A stretch of DNA of 64,000 bases from contig NZ_JACHMG010000001.1 of the NCBI RefSeq assembly GCF_014204865.1, forward strand, positions 434,001-498,000, written 5' to 3'. The number at the start of each line of letters is the position of its first letter. Position 1 is the first letter of the stretch. The translations under genes were made by a program, and so were the position numbers. This DNA comes from Amycolatopsis jiangsuensis. Lineage in GTDB: Bacteria; Actinomycetota; Actinomycetes; Mycobacteriales; Pseudonocardiaceae. The notes below the pieces were generated by a model. The model had not been told where the DNA came from and did no database searches. It worked only from the letters and a program-made list of their open reading frames with translations. Of this stretch, positions 43,915-54,522 are shown piece by piece.

Positions 43915-43962
43915 TTCGCCCTGCGGTCTCCTCGCCCCGCCGTGACGAACGAGGAGACCACG

Positions 43963-45339
43963 GTGTGCGACCACGAGATGCCCGACCACGACCGGCCCGA
44001 ACACCACGTGCTCGACCACGACCGGCCCGGCGACCACGACCGGCCCGAACACCACGTGCTCGACCACGACCGGCCCGACCACGACCTGCCTGACCACCAC
44101 CGGTTCGATCACCGCAGGCTCGGCCGCGAACTCGGCCTGTTCGGCGGCGATCCGCTCATCGGCGCCGGCCTGCCCTACCTGCTTCCCGACGGCGCGGCCG
44201 TGCGGCACGTGCTGGAGGAGTACGTGCGTGCGGCCGAACGTCGGGCCGGCTACCGGCACGTGTGCTCGCCCGTCCTCGGGAAACGCGAGCTGTACGAGCT
44301 TTCCGGACACTGGGAGCACTATCGCGACGACATGTTCCCGCCGATGCGGGCCGGTGGCGAGGAACTCGTGCTGCGGCCCAGCCTGTGCCCGCACCACGCG
44401 CTGATCTACCGGTCCCGTGGCCGCAGCCACCGCGAACTGCCGGTGCGGCTGGCCGAACTGGGCGGGATGTACCGGGCCGAGCCGACCGGGGTGCTCGGCG
44501 GGCTGAGCCGGGTCCGCGCGATCCAGCTCAACGACGGGCACGTGTTCTGCACGCCCGTGCAGGTCGCCGGTGAGGTACGCGGCGCGCTGGAGCTGATCCG
44601 CCGCGTCCACGCGGACCTCGGCGTGAAACCCGTCCGGTACCGCCTTTCACTGCCCGGCGAGGGCGGGAAATACGCCGGTGCGCCGGAAAACTGGGCACGG
44701 TCGGCCGAACTGCTCGCCGAAGCGCTGGAGGGCTTCGACTACGAACGTGCCCCGGGCGAGGCCGCGTTCTACGGCCCGAAGATCGACGTCCAGGTCGCCG
44801 ACAGCGCCGGTCGTGAATGGACCCTGTCCACCGTGCAGGTCGATGTCCACCAGCCGGAGCGGTTCGGCCTGGAGTACACCGGGCCGGACGGCCGCGCGCA
44901 CCGGCCGGTTCTGGTGCACCGCAGCATCCTCGGCAGCCTGGAACGCGTACTGGCCCAGCTCCTCGAGGAGCACGGTGGTGCGTTCCCGCCGTGGCTGGCT
45001 CCGGTGCAGGTCGTCGTGCTTCCGGTGCGGGACGCCGACTTTCCGGCCGCGGCGGCGCTGGAACAGCGGTGCCTGGACGCCGGTCTGCGCGTGGAGGTCG
45101 TCCCGGCGGACCGCGGCAGCCTGGCCGCGCGCGTCCGGGACCACCGGCTGGTGCCGTACCAGGCGGTGGTCGGTGCGCGGGAGGCGGCTGCGGGTTCGGC
45201 AGCAGTGCGGTTGCGCGATGGCCGGCGGCTGGATCCGTTGCCGGCCGGGGAATTCGTGGCCGGGGTGGCGGCGCGGATCGCCGCCCGCGACGGGGAGCTG
45301 TGGCCTGGACGGGACGAGGGCGCACCGGGTCTTCGGTGA
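43963..45339 (+). CDS. Compact threonyl-tRNA synthetase paralog with His/Asp-rich N-terminus
   Basis: Class II synthetase of about 458 residues versus 640-690 for a full ThrRS: the TGS and editing domains are missing. The catalytic core has motif 2 LAELGGMYRAEPTGVLGGLS, the zinc ligands in LRPSLCPHHALIY (Cys), QLNDGHVFC (His) and LVHRSILGSLERV (His, also motif 3). The anticodon-binding domain is at the C-terminus (VQVVVLPVRDADFPAAAALE). About 50 N-terminal residues are repeats such as DHDRPEHHVLDHDRPGDHDR, potentially metal-binding. The GTG at 43963 has GAGGAG six bases upstream. Preceded by a Thr attenuator, it is probably an inducible backup or specialised synthetase. Confidence 0.85.
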   Translation: MCDHEMPDHDRPEHHVLDHDRPGDHDRPEHHVLDHDRPDHDLPDHHRFDHRRLGRELGLFGGDPLIGAGLPYLLPDGAAVRHVLEEYVRAAERRAGYRHVCSPVLGKRELYELSGHWEHYRDDMFPPMRAGGEELVLRPSLCPHHALIYRSRGRSHRELPVRLAELGGMYRAEPTGVLGGLSRVRAIQLNDGHVFCTPVQVAGEVRGALELIRRVHADLGVKPVRYRLSLPGEGGKYAGAPENWARSAELLAEALEGFDYERAPGEAAFYGPKIDVQVADSAGREWTLSTVQVDVHQPERFGLEYTGPDGRAHRPVLVHRSILGSLERVLAQLLEEHGGAFPPWLAPVQVVVLPVRDADFPAAAALEQRCLDAGLRVEVVPADRGSLAARVRDHRLVPYQAVVGAREAAAGSAAVRLRDGRRLDPLPAGEFVAGVAARIAARDGELWPGRDEGAPGLR

Positions 45340-45342
45340 GAC

Positions 45343-45972
45343 TCAGCGCGAGCTCAGCAACCCCCGCCCCAGCGCGACCGCGACCGCGGCGGCCCGGTCT
45401 TTCACACCGAGCTTCGCGTACGCGTGCAGCAGATGGGTCTTCACGGTCGCCTCGCTGATGAACAGCTGCTTGGCCGCTTCCTTGTTGGTCGAACCGCGGG
45501 CGACCAGGGTGAGCACTTCGATCTCGCGCTGCGACAAGGGTTCCTGGGCGGGGGCGCGCAGCCGGCCCATGATCCGGCTGGCCACCGCGGGGGAGAGCAC
45601 CGATTCGCCGCGGGCGGCGGCGCGCACGGCCCGGAACAGCTCCTCCCGGGGAGCGTCCTTGAGCAGGTAGCCGGTCGCCCCGGCCTCGATCGCGGGCAGC
45701 ACGTCGGAATCGGTGTCGTAGGTGGTCAGCACGAGCACCCGCGCCGGATTGCCCAGGCGGGCCAGCTCGGTGATCGCGGCGACGCCGTCGGTGCCGGGCA
45801 TGCGCAGATCCATCAGCACCACGTCCGGACGCAGTGCCTCCGCGAACGTGACCGCTTCCGCTCCGTTCGCGGCCTCGCCCAGCACCTCGAACCCGCGCTC
45901 GCCGGTGAAGATGCCGCGCAGGCCGTCCCGGACGATCGGGTGGTCGTCGGCGATGAGCAGCGTGACCGTCAT
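45343..45972 (-). CDS. LuxR/NarL-family response regulator
   Basis: Response regulator of 209 residues. The receiver domain has Asp9/Asp10 and the phosphorylated Asp55 in VVLMDLRMPGTDG, and Lys in YLLKDAPREEL. The C-terminal LuxR HTH reads LSQREIEVLTLVARGSTNKE then AAKQLFISEATVKTHL. It overlaps the histidine kinase stop (ATGA), so the pair is translationally coupled. Targets are not visible; the co-transcribed glycosyltransferase gene suggests an envelope-related role. Confidence 0.92.
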   Translation of the reverse strand: MTVTLLIADDHPIVRDGLRGIFTGERGFEVLGEAANGAEAVTFAEALRPDVVLMDLRMPGTDGVAAITELARLGNPARVLVLTTYDTDSDVLPAIEAGATGYLLKDAPREELFRAVRAAARGESVLSPAVASRIMGRLRAPAQEPLSQREIEVLTLVARGSTNKEAAKQLFISEATVKTHLLHAYAKLGVKDRAAAVAVALGRGLLSSR

Positions 45973-47288
45973 CCGGGAGCCCCCTCGTGGTGTGTGCTTT
46001 CCAGTGTGGCAGCCGGAACGGCGGGCAGGTTCACCGAGACCGCCGTGCCGCCGCCGGGTTCGGACTCCACGGTCAGCGTGCCGGCAAGGCGTCCGGCCCG
46101 CCGCCGCATCCCGGGCAGCCCGAAGCCGCCCTCGTCCGCGGGCGGGGCCGCCGGGTCGAAGCCGGCGCCGTCGTCGCGGACGTCGAGTGTCACTTCGTCG
46201 CCCATGTAGGACAGGGTGAGCCCGACCCGGCCCGCCCGCGCGTGCTTGGCCACATTGGACAGTGCTTCCTGGGTGATGCGCAGCAGGGTCGCCTCCAGCT
46301 CCGGATGCAGCGACGCGACGGTGCCGGTGGCGGAGAACGTCGCGGGCACGCCGGTCTGCGCGCTCCACCGGTCGACCACACCGGCGAGCGCCTCGGGCAG
46401 CGTCGCCGCGTCGAGTGGTTCCGGATGCAGTGCCTCCACCGAACGACGGGCGGAGCTGAGGTTCTCCCGGGCGAGCGCGGCGGCCGCCCGCAGGTGCCGT
46501 TGCCGGGTCGCCGGATCGTCCCGGGCCTGGTCGGCGGCTTCGAGCTGGGTGATGATGCCGGTGAAGCCCTGGGCGAGCGTGTCGTGGATTTCCTGGCTCA
46601 TCCGCTGGCGTTCGTCGAGCATGCCGGCCTCCCGCGCCTGCACGAGCAGCTGCTGCTGGAGCCCCCGGTTCTCCGCCTCGGCGGCCGCGAGCCGCTCGAG
46701 AGTGCGGCGGCGTTCCTCGTTCTGCCTGCCGACCGCGGCGAACACCGCGCCACCGCCGCCGATCGCCACCGTCTGCAGGAGCATCAGCGTGAGCCAGATC
46801 CACGGCTGGTCGGCCAGCGCCCGGATCGGACCGCCGTTGCTCATCGTGTTGATCAGCGCCGAGGTGAGCGCGACGCCGGTGATCGCCAGCGGCATCGGAC
46901 GCATCCGCATCGCCGCGAAGTAGGCGTACACCATGAACAGGACGAAGTACGGGTCGCGGCTCTGGAGCACGGCGGCGAGCGGGAGAACCCCGGCGAAATG
47001 CACCGCGGTGAACACCGGGTGTTCCCTGGCGGGTGTGCCGAGCAGAACGGCCCGGAGCACCAGCCAGACCGCGGCAGCAGCCGCCACCGCGAGGGTGGCG
47101 GGCCGGTAGCCGGACGGCCGGTCGGTCAGCGTGGTGCTCAGCACCGTGGGCAGGACCAGCAGCAGGAAGGACGTCAGGGTTTCGCCGCGGGTGAACCAGT
47201 AGTGCCACGGCATCGGCGAATCACCGGGTCGGGTCGCCACCGGCGGCATCAGCGAACCCCGCCAGTCGAGTTCCACCCGGCGGCCCAT
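45969..47288 (-). CDS. NarL-type sensor histidine kinase
   Basis: Sensor kinase of 439 residues with about six N-terminal membrane segments (for example FLLLVLPTVLSTTL, ATLAVAAAAAVWLVLRAVLL). A coiled linker, the HisKA_3 dimerisation/phosphorylation motif ERQRMSQEIHDTLAQGF, and an HATPase domain follow (ITQEALSNVAKHARAG, DVRDDGAGFDP, GFGLPGMRRRA). No extracellular sensor domain is evident, so it may sense through the membrane. The ATG at 47288 overlaps the upstream glycosyltransferase stop. Confidence 0.9.
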   Translation of the reverse strand: MGRRVELDWRGSLMPPVATRPGDSPMPWHYWFTRGETLTSFLLLVLPTVLSTTLTDRPSGYRPATLAVAAAAAVWLVLRAVLLGTPAREHPVFTAVHFAGVLPLAAVLQSRDPYFVLFMVYAYFAAMRMRPMPLAITGVALTSALINTMSNGGPIRALADQPWIWLTLMLLQTVAIGGGGAVFAAVGRQNEERRRTLERLAAAEAENRGLQQQLLVQAREAGMLDERQRMSQEIHDTLAQGFTGIITQLEAADQARDDPATRQRHLRAAAALARENLSSARRSVEALHPEPLDAATLPEALAGVVDRWSAQTGVPATFSATGTVASLHPELEATLLRITQEALSNVAKHARAGRVGLTLSYMGDEVTLDVRDDGAGFDPAAPPADEGGFGLPGMRRRAGRLAGTLTVESEPGGGTAVSVNLPAVPAATLESTHHEGAPG

Positions 47289-48814
47289 CACGCCTTCAGA
47301 TCCTTCAGCTGCGGCCAGATCTCCGCCCATCCCCCGGTTCGCCCGGACAGCAGCCAGATCGGCAGGTGCCGGCTGGAGTTCGGCACACCCAGCCGGTTGT
47401 CGACTTCACCGACGACGCGCGAGGTGCGGAAGTGGGGGAGCAGCTTCGCCGGGTCCCGGCCGACGAACAGCACGCTGTCCGCGTCGTCACCGGGACGGCC
47501 GAAGTACCAGAACCCACGGCTCGCGCTGTAGGCCTCGGGCAACCCTTGCTCCGGCCCGTACCGGTCGAGTGCGCCGGCCTGCCAGTAGCCGGCGGTGACG
47601 AGCGTGGTGTGCGTCCGCTGGTCCGGAGGCAGCGTGCGGTACACGGTGCCGACCGACGCGGCCAGGTCCGGCCAGCCGGCCTCTTCCAGCGCGTACGCCG
47701 GATGCGGCGCGGCGGGGTGGTCCACCAGCCAGTGCGCCGGCCACACCGGGAGCGCGTAAGGCAGGCTGTACAACGCGGAAAGCACGAACACCGGCCACGT
47801 CGGCACCCAGCGCCACCACCGGGCCGGTGGCCGCTCCTGCAGGTGCACCGCGGCGGCGGACCACAGCAGCCCGAACGTGCCCGCCGCGTAGTAGAACCGC
47901 CCGCCGGACACGAGGAACACCGCGGCCACGCCGAGTGCGGTCCAGCCGAGGAACCGGTACGGCCGCAGCCGCGCGCTGCCCAGCAGCACGGCCGTGCCGT
48001 AGAGCACGCCCAGCGCGCCGATCACCAGCCCGGCGCCCGCCAGCAGCGCGGGCACGAATGTCGCCCGCCCGCCGGCCTCCGCGACTTCCCGGGACACCGC
48101 GTCCCCCATCCCCAGCTGCGGCCAGCCGTTCGCGGCCTGCCACCACAGCGTCGGCACGCAGGCGAGCGCGGCGATCCCGGCGCCGGCCCACAGTTTCGGC
48201 CGGCGCAGCAGGTCGCGCGGCCCGAACACCAGCGCGGTCACCGCGGTGACCGCCCAGAACGCGCCGATCAGGAACTTCACGTTGAGCGCGACCGCGGTGA
48301 CCACGCCCAGCCACAGCAGCAGATTGTCCTGGCGAGTGCGGATCCAGCGCACCAGCAGCCAGATCGCGATCGTCCACAACAGAGGGTCCACAGTGGACGT
48401 CGCGAGGTAGTGGCCGCTGCCCGCGAACTGACCGCAGATCGCGTACGCGGCGGCGGCCCGGGTCTGCGCCTTGCGCTCGCCGCCCAGCTCCCGTGCGAGG
48501 AGAGCGGTGCAGATCACTCCCGCCGCGGTCGCCAGCACCGCGGGGATCCGGAACACGACGAGCGAACCGGGGGCGAGCGAGTTCATCAGCCGGGCCAGCG
48601 CGGGCAGCACCGCGGGCTGGTCGGCGTAACCCCAGGACAGGTGCTTGCCCGCGGCGAGGAAGTACAGCTCGTCGCCGAAGTAGCCGTACCGGCCGGCCGT
48701 CGCCAGCAGCACCGCGGCAATGCCGGCCGCCAGCAACGCGACCGGCCGGCAGGCGAACCCGGGGAGCGCGCGGTCCGCCCGGTTCGGTGCACCGGCAGTG
48801 GTCACGGCGTCCAT
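47288..48814 (-). CDS. GT39/PMT-like membrane glycosyltransferase, copy B
   Basis: Polytopic protein of 508 residues with about ten helices, of the dolichol-phosphate-mannose mannosyltransferase clan (GT39/GT83). The catalytic first loop carries the acidic pair in YFGDELYFLAAGKHLSWGYA. The extracytoplasmic C-terminal domain (about 370-508) contains VTAGYWQAGALDRYGPEQGL. It would transfer a lipid-linked sugar to an envelope acceptor outside the membrane; the acceptor is unknown. Its stop overlaps the histidine kinase start (ATGA). The ATG at 48814 follows AGGGAGCAGG. It is a paralog of the next gene upstream. Confidence 0.85.
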   Translation of the reverse strand: MDAVTTAGAPNRADRALPGFACRPVALLAAGIAAVLLATAGRYGYFGDELYFLAAGKHLSWGYADQPAVLPALARLMNSLAPGSLVVFRIPAVLATAAGVICTALLARELGGERKAQTRAAAAYAICGQFAGSGHYLATSTVDPLLWTIAIWLLVRWIRTRQDNLLLWLGVVTAVALNVKFLIGAFWAVTAVTALVFGPRDLLRRPKLWAGAGIAALACVPTLWWQAANGWPQLGMGDAVSREVAEAGGRATFVPALLAGAGLVIGALGVLYGTAVLLGSARLRPYRFLGWTALGVAAVFLVSGGRFYYAAGTFGLLWSAAAVHLQERPPARWWRWVPTWPVFVLSALYSLPYALPVWPAHWLVDHPAAPHPAYALEEAGWPDLAASVGTVYRTLPPDQRTHTTLVTAGYWQAGALDRYGPEQGLPEAYSASRGFWYFGRPGDDADSVLFVGRDPAKLLPHFRTSRVVGEVDNRLGVPNSSRHLPIWLLSGRTGGWAEIWPQLKDLKA

Positions 48815-48864
48815 CCTGCTCCCTGTCCGCTGTCGGGGCCCGGTCCGGCGCACCTTACGGACCG

Positions 48865-48902
48865 GTGCCCGGCGCCACCCCCAGTGCTGTGGCGCCGGGC
48901 AC
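48865..48902 (-). terminator. Hairpin between the two GT39 genes
   Basis: Perfect 14-bp inverted repeat GTGCCCGGCGCCAC (48865-48878) and GTGGCGCCGGGCAC (48889-48902) with a 10-base loop, just after the stop of the upstream GT39 gene. Confidence 0.8.
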
Positions 48903-48908
48903 ACGGCC

Positions 48909-50459
48909 TCAGCTCGCCACGGTGAACAGCTTCGGCCACAGCCGGTCCCACGGCTGCAGCCGGCCACTGGCCAGCCACATCCGCGTCCCGTCGGCGGCGC
49001 TGGGCTTCGCCGCGCCGGTGTCGACCGCGCCAACCGGCTGCACCCCGGTGAAATGCCCGAGCAACGGACGCGGGTCGTCCCCGATGTACAGCACGTCGCG
49101 AGCGGTCTCCGGCGGCGTGGCCAGGGTGGCGTAGCCGCGGTTCGGGCTCGCCGGCTCGGGCAGCCCGAGCGAGGGGCCGTAGTAGTCGAGGCCGCTCGCC
49201 GCCCAGTACTTGCCGGTGACGATCGCGGTGTGCGCCGGATCGGGCAGCCGTCCGAAGGTCCCGGCGACCGAGCGGGCCGCCTCGGGCCAGCCGATCTCGG
49301 CGACGGTGTAGATCGGCCTGGGCAGCGTCGGGTACTTCGCCAGCCAGGTCTGCGGCCACACCGGCAACGTGCCCGGCAGCATGAGCACCAGGGCCAGCAC
49401 GTACACCGGCCAGGTCGCGATCCAGCGCCACCGGCGGGAGGCCCGCCCGGTCTCCAGCTCGACCGCGGCCACCGCCCAGCAGATCGGGAACATGCCCGCG
49501 AGGTAGTAGGACCGGCCGTTGACCGCGAGGAACACCACGGCGAGCCCGATCGTGGTCCAGCCGAGGAACCGGTACGAACGCAGCCGCGGTTCCCGCAGCA
49601 GCCGCCACAGCCCGTAGCCCAGGAGGGTCGCCCCGGCCGGGATCCCGGCCATCAGCAGCACCTCCGGTAGCCACATGAGCCGTCCACCCGCGGTCTGGCC
49701 GACCTCCTGGGCGATCGAGGCGCCCATCTCCAGCTGCGGCCAGCCGTGCCGGGCCTGCCACACGAGCGTCGGCACCAGGGCGAGCGCCGCGATCGCCGCG
49801 CCGCCCCACAGCGCCGGGCGGCGCAGCAGCTCCCGTGGCCCGCACACCAGCAGCGCCAGGCCGGCCACCAGCCAGAAGCCGCCGATCAGGAACTTCACGT
49901 ACAGCGCCACCGCGGTGACCACACCCGCCCAGAGCAGCAGGCCGTCGCGTCGCGTGCGGATCCACCGGACGAGGAGCCAGATCAGCACCGTCCACAGGAA
50001 CGGGTCGAGCGTCGAGGTCGCCAGATAGTGGCCGCCGGCCACGAAGACCGTGGAGACCCCGAACATCGCGGCGCTGAGCACCTGGGCCCGGACCCGGCCG
50101 CCGAGTTCACGGGCGATCAGGGCGGTGAACACCACTCCCGCGGCCATCGCCAGCATCGCCGGGATCCGCAGCACGAACGGCGACCCGGGCCCGAGTGCCT
50201 CCATCGCGCGGGCCAGCAGTGGCAGCAGCGGCGGCTGGTCCACGTAACCCCACGACAGATGCCTGCCCGCGGCGATGAAGTACAGCTCGTCGCCCATGTA
50301 GCCGAAGCGGTTCGCGGTGAACGCGAGCAGGATCAGCAGCGCCGCGGCGATGGCGAACACCGGGACGCGGGCGAAGTCCGCGACCGTCCCCGGTCCGGCC
50401 GGGAGGCCCCCGGTTCCACCGGCGCGGCGTTCGTGCTCGCGTTCCTCGATGACCGGCAT
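48909..50459 (-). CDS. GT39/PMT-like membrane glycosyltransferase, copy A
   Basis: Paralog of the previous gene, 516 residues, with the same topology and motif FGYMGDELYFIAAGRHLSWG. It shares GGHYLATSTLDPFLWTVLIW and a soluble C-terminal domain ending LQPWDRLWPKLFTVAS. The N-terminus has about 30 polar residues before the first helix. It lies 94 bp upstream of copy B with a perfect hairpin between, so it is a separate transcription unit or a partly terminated operon. Tandem duplication is the simplest origin. Confidence 0.85.
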   Translation of the reverse strand: MPVIEEREHERRAGGTGGLPAGPGTVADFARVPVFAIAAALLILLAFTANRFGYMGDELYFIAAGRHLSWGYVDQPPLLPLLARAMEALGPGSPFVLRIPAMLAMAAGVVFTALIARELGGRVRAQVLSAAMFGVSTVFVAGGHYLATSTLDPFLWTVLIWLLVRWIRTRRDGLLLWAGVVTAVALYVKFLIGGFWLVAGLALLVCGPRELLRRPALWGGAAIAALALVPTLVWQARHGWPQLEMGASIAQEVGQTAGGRLMWLPEVLLMAGIPAGATLLGYGLWRLLREPRLRSYRFLGWTTIGLAVVFLAVNGRSYYLAGMFPICWAVAAVELETGRASRRWRWIATWPVYVLALVLMLPGTLPVWPQTWLAKYPTLPRPIYTVAEIGWPEAARSVAGTFGRLPDPAHTAIVTGKYWAASGLDYYGPSLGLPEPASPNRGYATLATPPETARDVLYIGDDPRPLLGHFTGVQPVGAVDTGAAKPSAADGTRMWLASGRLQPWDRLWPKLFTVAS

Positions 50460-50577
50460 TTCCGCCGCCCCCTTTCCGGTACCCGTCTGTGCCGGCTACC
50501 AGAGTCCCGTGCGACGGGGGCGGAGCGGATCCTCGGAACGGTGCTCCCGGCATCCACCGATCGGTTGATGCGCTGCT

Positions 50578-51312
50578 TCACGCCGATCGGGCCGCGACGC
50601 GGAAGTACAGCATCGGGTTGTCGCGTCCGGTGTGGACGGACTCGGTCAGGCCCAGCTCACGGCGCAGCTCGCCGAGCCGGGCGTGGGTGCGCGGGGCACG
50701 GGCACGGGAAGCGGTGAAGTACCGGGTCCCGGTGCGTTCGAGCCAGCGCAGCACTTCCGCCCCTTCGGTGAAGGGCAGCGGAGTGGCCCGGTGGAACACG
50801 TCGTGCACGCTCACCGGGGTGCCCGGGGCGAGCGTCGGGAAGACCTCGGCGAGGTACCACTTCGCGAAGCGCGCCCGGTGGTCGGCGTCGACGAAAAGGT
50901 AGCCGACCTCGGCACGCCAGTCGCCGGTCAGCGTTTTCGCGTCCCCCTTGCGGAATTCCCAGCGTCCGGCGGACAGTGACTCCGGCACCGTCCCGGTGGC
51001 GTGGTCGATCAGGTCGGCGGTGATCAGGCGGCCGGTGCCGTTGTCCGCGAGCGCGCGCAGGATCCAGCTGGTCGACCAGCCGTGCAGCGAACCGATCTCC
51101 ACCACCTTCTCCGGGCGGAAATGCCGCAGCAGCAGGTAGGTGATCTCCGCTTCGACATCGTCGAGCTGCGTTTTCATCGCCGGATGCGCACGCCGGTGTG
51201 CCCGCTGTGCCTCGCGCGCGGCCCGCAGTGCCTCGGCGTGCTCGCGGTAGAGCCGGTCCACGAGGTCCAGGGTCACCTGCTCGCCGAGGCGCCCGTTCAC
51301 GTTGCTGTCCAT
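50578..51312 (-). CDS. Class I SAM-dependent methyltransferase (Methyltransf_24 type)
   Basis: Protein of 244 residues. The SAM-binding motif is [20 protein letters not shown] with [13 protein letters not shown] as motif post-I, and [19 protein letters not shown] is the acidic metal or substrate region. The pattern resembles O-methyltransferases and cephalosporin-hydroxylase-like proteins acting on small molecules or sugars. The ATG at 51312 begins the conserved region. It is transcribed toward the GT39 gene, so it may act on a glycan or lipid, but this is speculation. Confidence 0.75.
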   Translation of the reverse strand: MDSNVNGRLGEQVTLDLVDRLYREHAEALRAAREAQRAHRRAHPAMKTQLDDVEAEITYLLLRHFRPEKVVEIGSLHGWSTSWILRALADNGTGRLITADLIDHATGTVPESLSAGRWEFRKGDAKTLTGDWRAEVGYLFVDADHRARFAKWYLAEVFPTLAPGTPVSVHDVFHRATPLPFTEGAEVLRWLERTGTRYFTASRARAPRTHARLGELRRELGLTESVHTGRDNPMLYFRVAARSA

Positions 51313-51391
51313 AGTGGTCAGATCGTGGCCGGTCGGCGGCGCGCGGGTAATGCGGTTGCCCGCCGGAGCGGGTGGGGTTTTCCCCGGGGGC

Positions 51392-51916
51392 TCACCGGAC
51401 GGGATGGCGACGCCAGGTCGCTGTGACGCCCTTCGCGGACAACCAGGCGTCGAGGTCGTAACCGTGCACGGCGAGGCCTTCCACCGCGGCGTACGCGGTC
51501 TCCAGCGCGTACTCGCCCTCGGTCTGGGGGAGCAGCCCAGCCGTGACCGCGGCGAGCAGCTCATCGCTGTCGATCACCCGCACCGAGACCTTGTCCTTGA
51601 GCACGAGGTCCAGGTACAGGTCGGTGGCCGTCCAGCGCTGGCCGTCGCGGTGCACCCGCACCACGTCGAGGTAGAAGTCCTGGTCGCGCTCGTGGCCCGG
51701 GGAGAACCAGAAGTCGGTGATCCGCAGCCCCAGGCCGGGCAGCAGCCAGGACTCGAGGTAGTGGAACTGCGCGCGCCCGGGCGCCGGGCGGGCCAGGTAC
51801 AGCCCGAACGGTTCCTCGCGGAACTCGTCCACCTCCCGGTGGAAGCCCTTGTTGTCCACGTTCACGCGGGCGGCCGGGTCGAAGGTCTCCACCTTGGGCG
51901 GGTGCACGTCGGTCAT
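51392..51916 (-). CDS. DUF402-family protein
   Basis: A 174-residue cytoplasmic protein of the DUF402/FomD-like family. The pattern [13 protein letters not shown] followed by [20 protein letters not shown] and [20 protein letters not shown] is the family core; some relatives hydrolyse nucleotides (FomD, Ntdp). Conserved acidic residues in this core would bind metal. The ATG at 51916 is the start. It is divergent from uvrB (145 bp between), an arrangement also known from related genomes. Confidence 0.8.
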   Translation of the reverse strand: MTDVHPPKVETFDPAARVNVDNKGFHREVDEFREEPFGLYLARPAPGRAQFHYLESWLLPGLGLRITDFWFSPGHERDQDFYLDVVRVHRDGQRWTATDLYLDLVLKDKVSVRVIDSDELLAAVTAGLLPQTEGEYALETAYAAVEGLAVHGYDLDAWLSAKGVTATWRRHPVR

Positions 51917-52048
51917 CCGCCCATCCTGCCCGGTACCGGACGGCGGTGCCGGTGGGCGGACCGGCCGCCGAGGTGCCCGTGCGCGGCAGTCACGGGCACG
52001 TCCGCGCAGGTCGGACCGGGTGCGGCGGAAACTGTCGGAGGTGGCGCC

Positions 52049-52054
52049 TACCCT
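52049..52054 (+). promoter_or_regulatory. Candidate -10 element of uvrB
   Basis: TACCCT ends six bases before the uvrB GTG. A GGAGG lies only two bases from the start, too close for ordinary use, so a leaderless transcript is likely. Confidence 0.4.
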
Positions 52055-52060
52055 GGAGGC

Positions 52061-54220
<2,160 letters not shown>

Positions 54221-54248
54221 TTACACCATTCTGGTACCTTTACACCAT
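54221..54248 (+). promoter_or_regulatory. Direct repeat at the vapBC promoter
   Basis: TTACACCAT occurs at 54221-54229 and 54240-54248, 19 bp apart, the second copy running into the vapB start. The position suggests operator sites for autoregulation by the antitoxin-toxin complex. Confidence 0.45.
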
Positions 54249-54522
54249 GGCCATGAACATCAAGGACCCCGAGGCCGAGCGGCTGGCTGCCGAGATCGCC
54301 TCGTTGACCGGCGATACGAAGACGGGCGCCGTCCGGACCGCGCTGCGTGAATTCCGGGACCGGCTGGCAGTGCATCCGGAAACCACCGAGCAACGCTTGA
54401 AGCGATTGCACCGTTTCCTGGAGGAGGAGGTCTGGTCTCAGTTGCCGCCCGAACAGCTGGGAGTGCCGATCACCAAGGAAGAGCAGGAAGAGATTCTCGG
54501 TTTCGGGCCGGAGGGCGTGTGA
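54247..54522 (+). CDS. vapB: VapB-type antitoxin
   Basis: Antitoxin of 91 residues of the Rv0623-like/PSK transcription-factor family. The N-terminal DNA-binding part is MAMNIKDPEAERLAAEIASL followed by TGDTKTGAVRTALREFRDRL. The acidic C-terminus (EEVWSQLPPEQLGVPITKEE) would wrap the toxin. It begins 27 bp after the uvrB stop and overlaps the vapC start (GTGA). The module is inserted tightly behind a core gene, as mobile toxin-antitoxin cassettes often are. Confidence 0.88.
   Translation: MAMNIKDPEAERLAAEIASLTGDTKTGAVRTALREFRDRLAVHPETTEQRLKRLHRFLEEEVWSQLPPEQLGVPITKEEQEEILGFGPEGV

Noticed and set aside
43963..45339. Truncated or broken housekeeping thrS
   Set aside because: The start has its own ribosome binding site, the catalytic and anticodon domains are intact, and there is a dedicated upstream leader, so it is a naturally compact paralog rather than a fragment.
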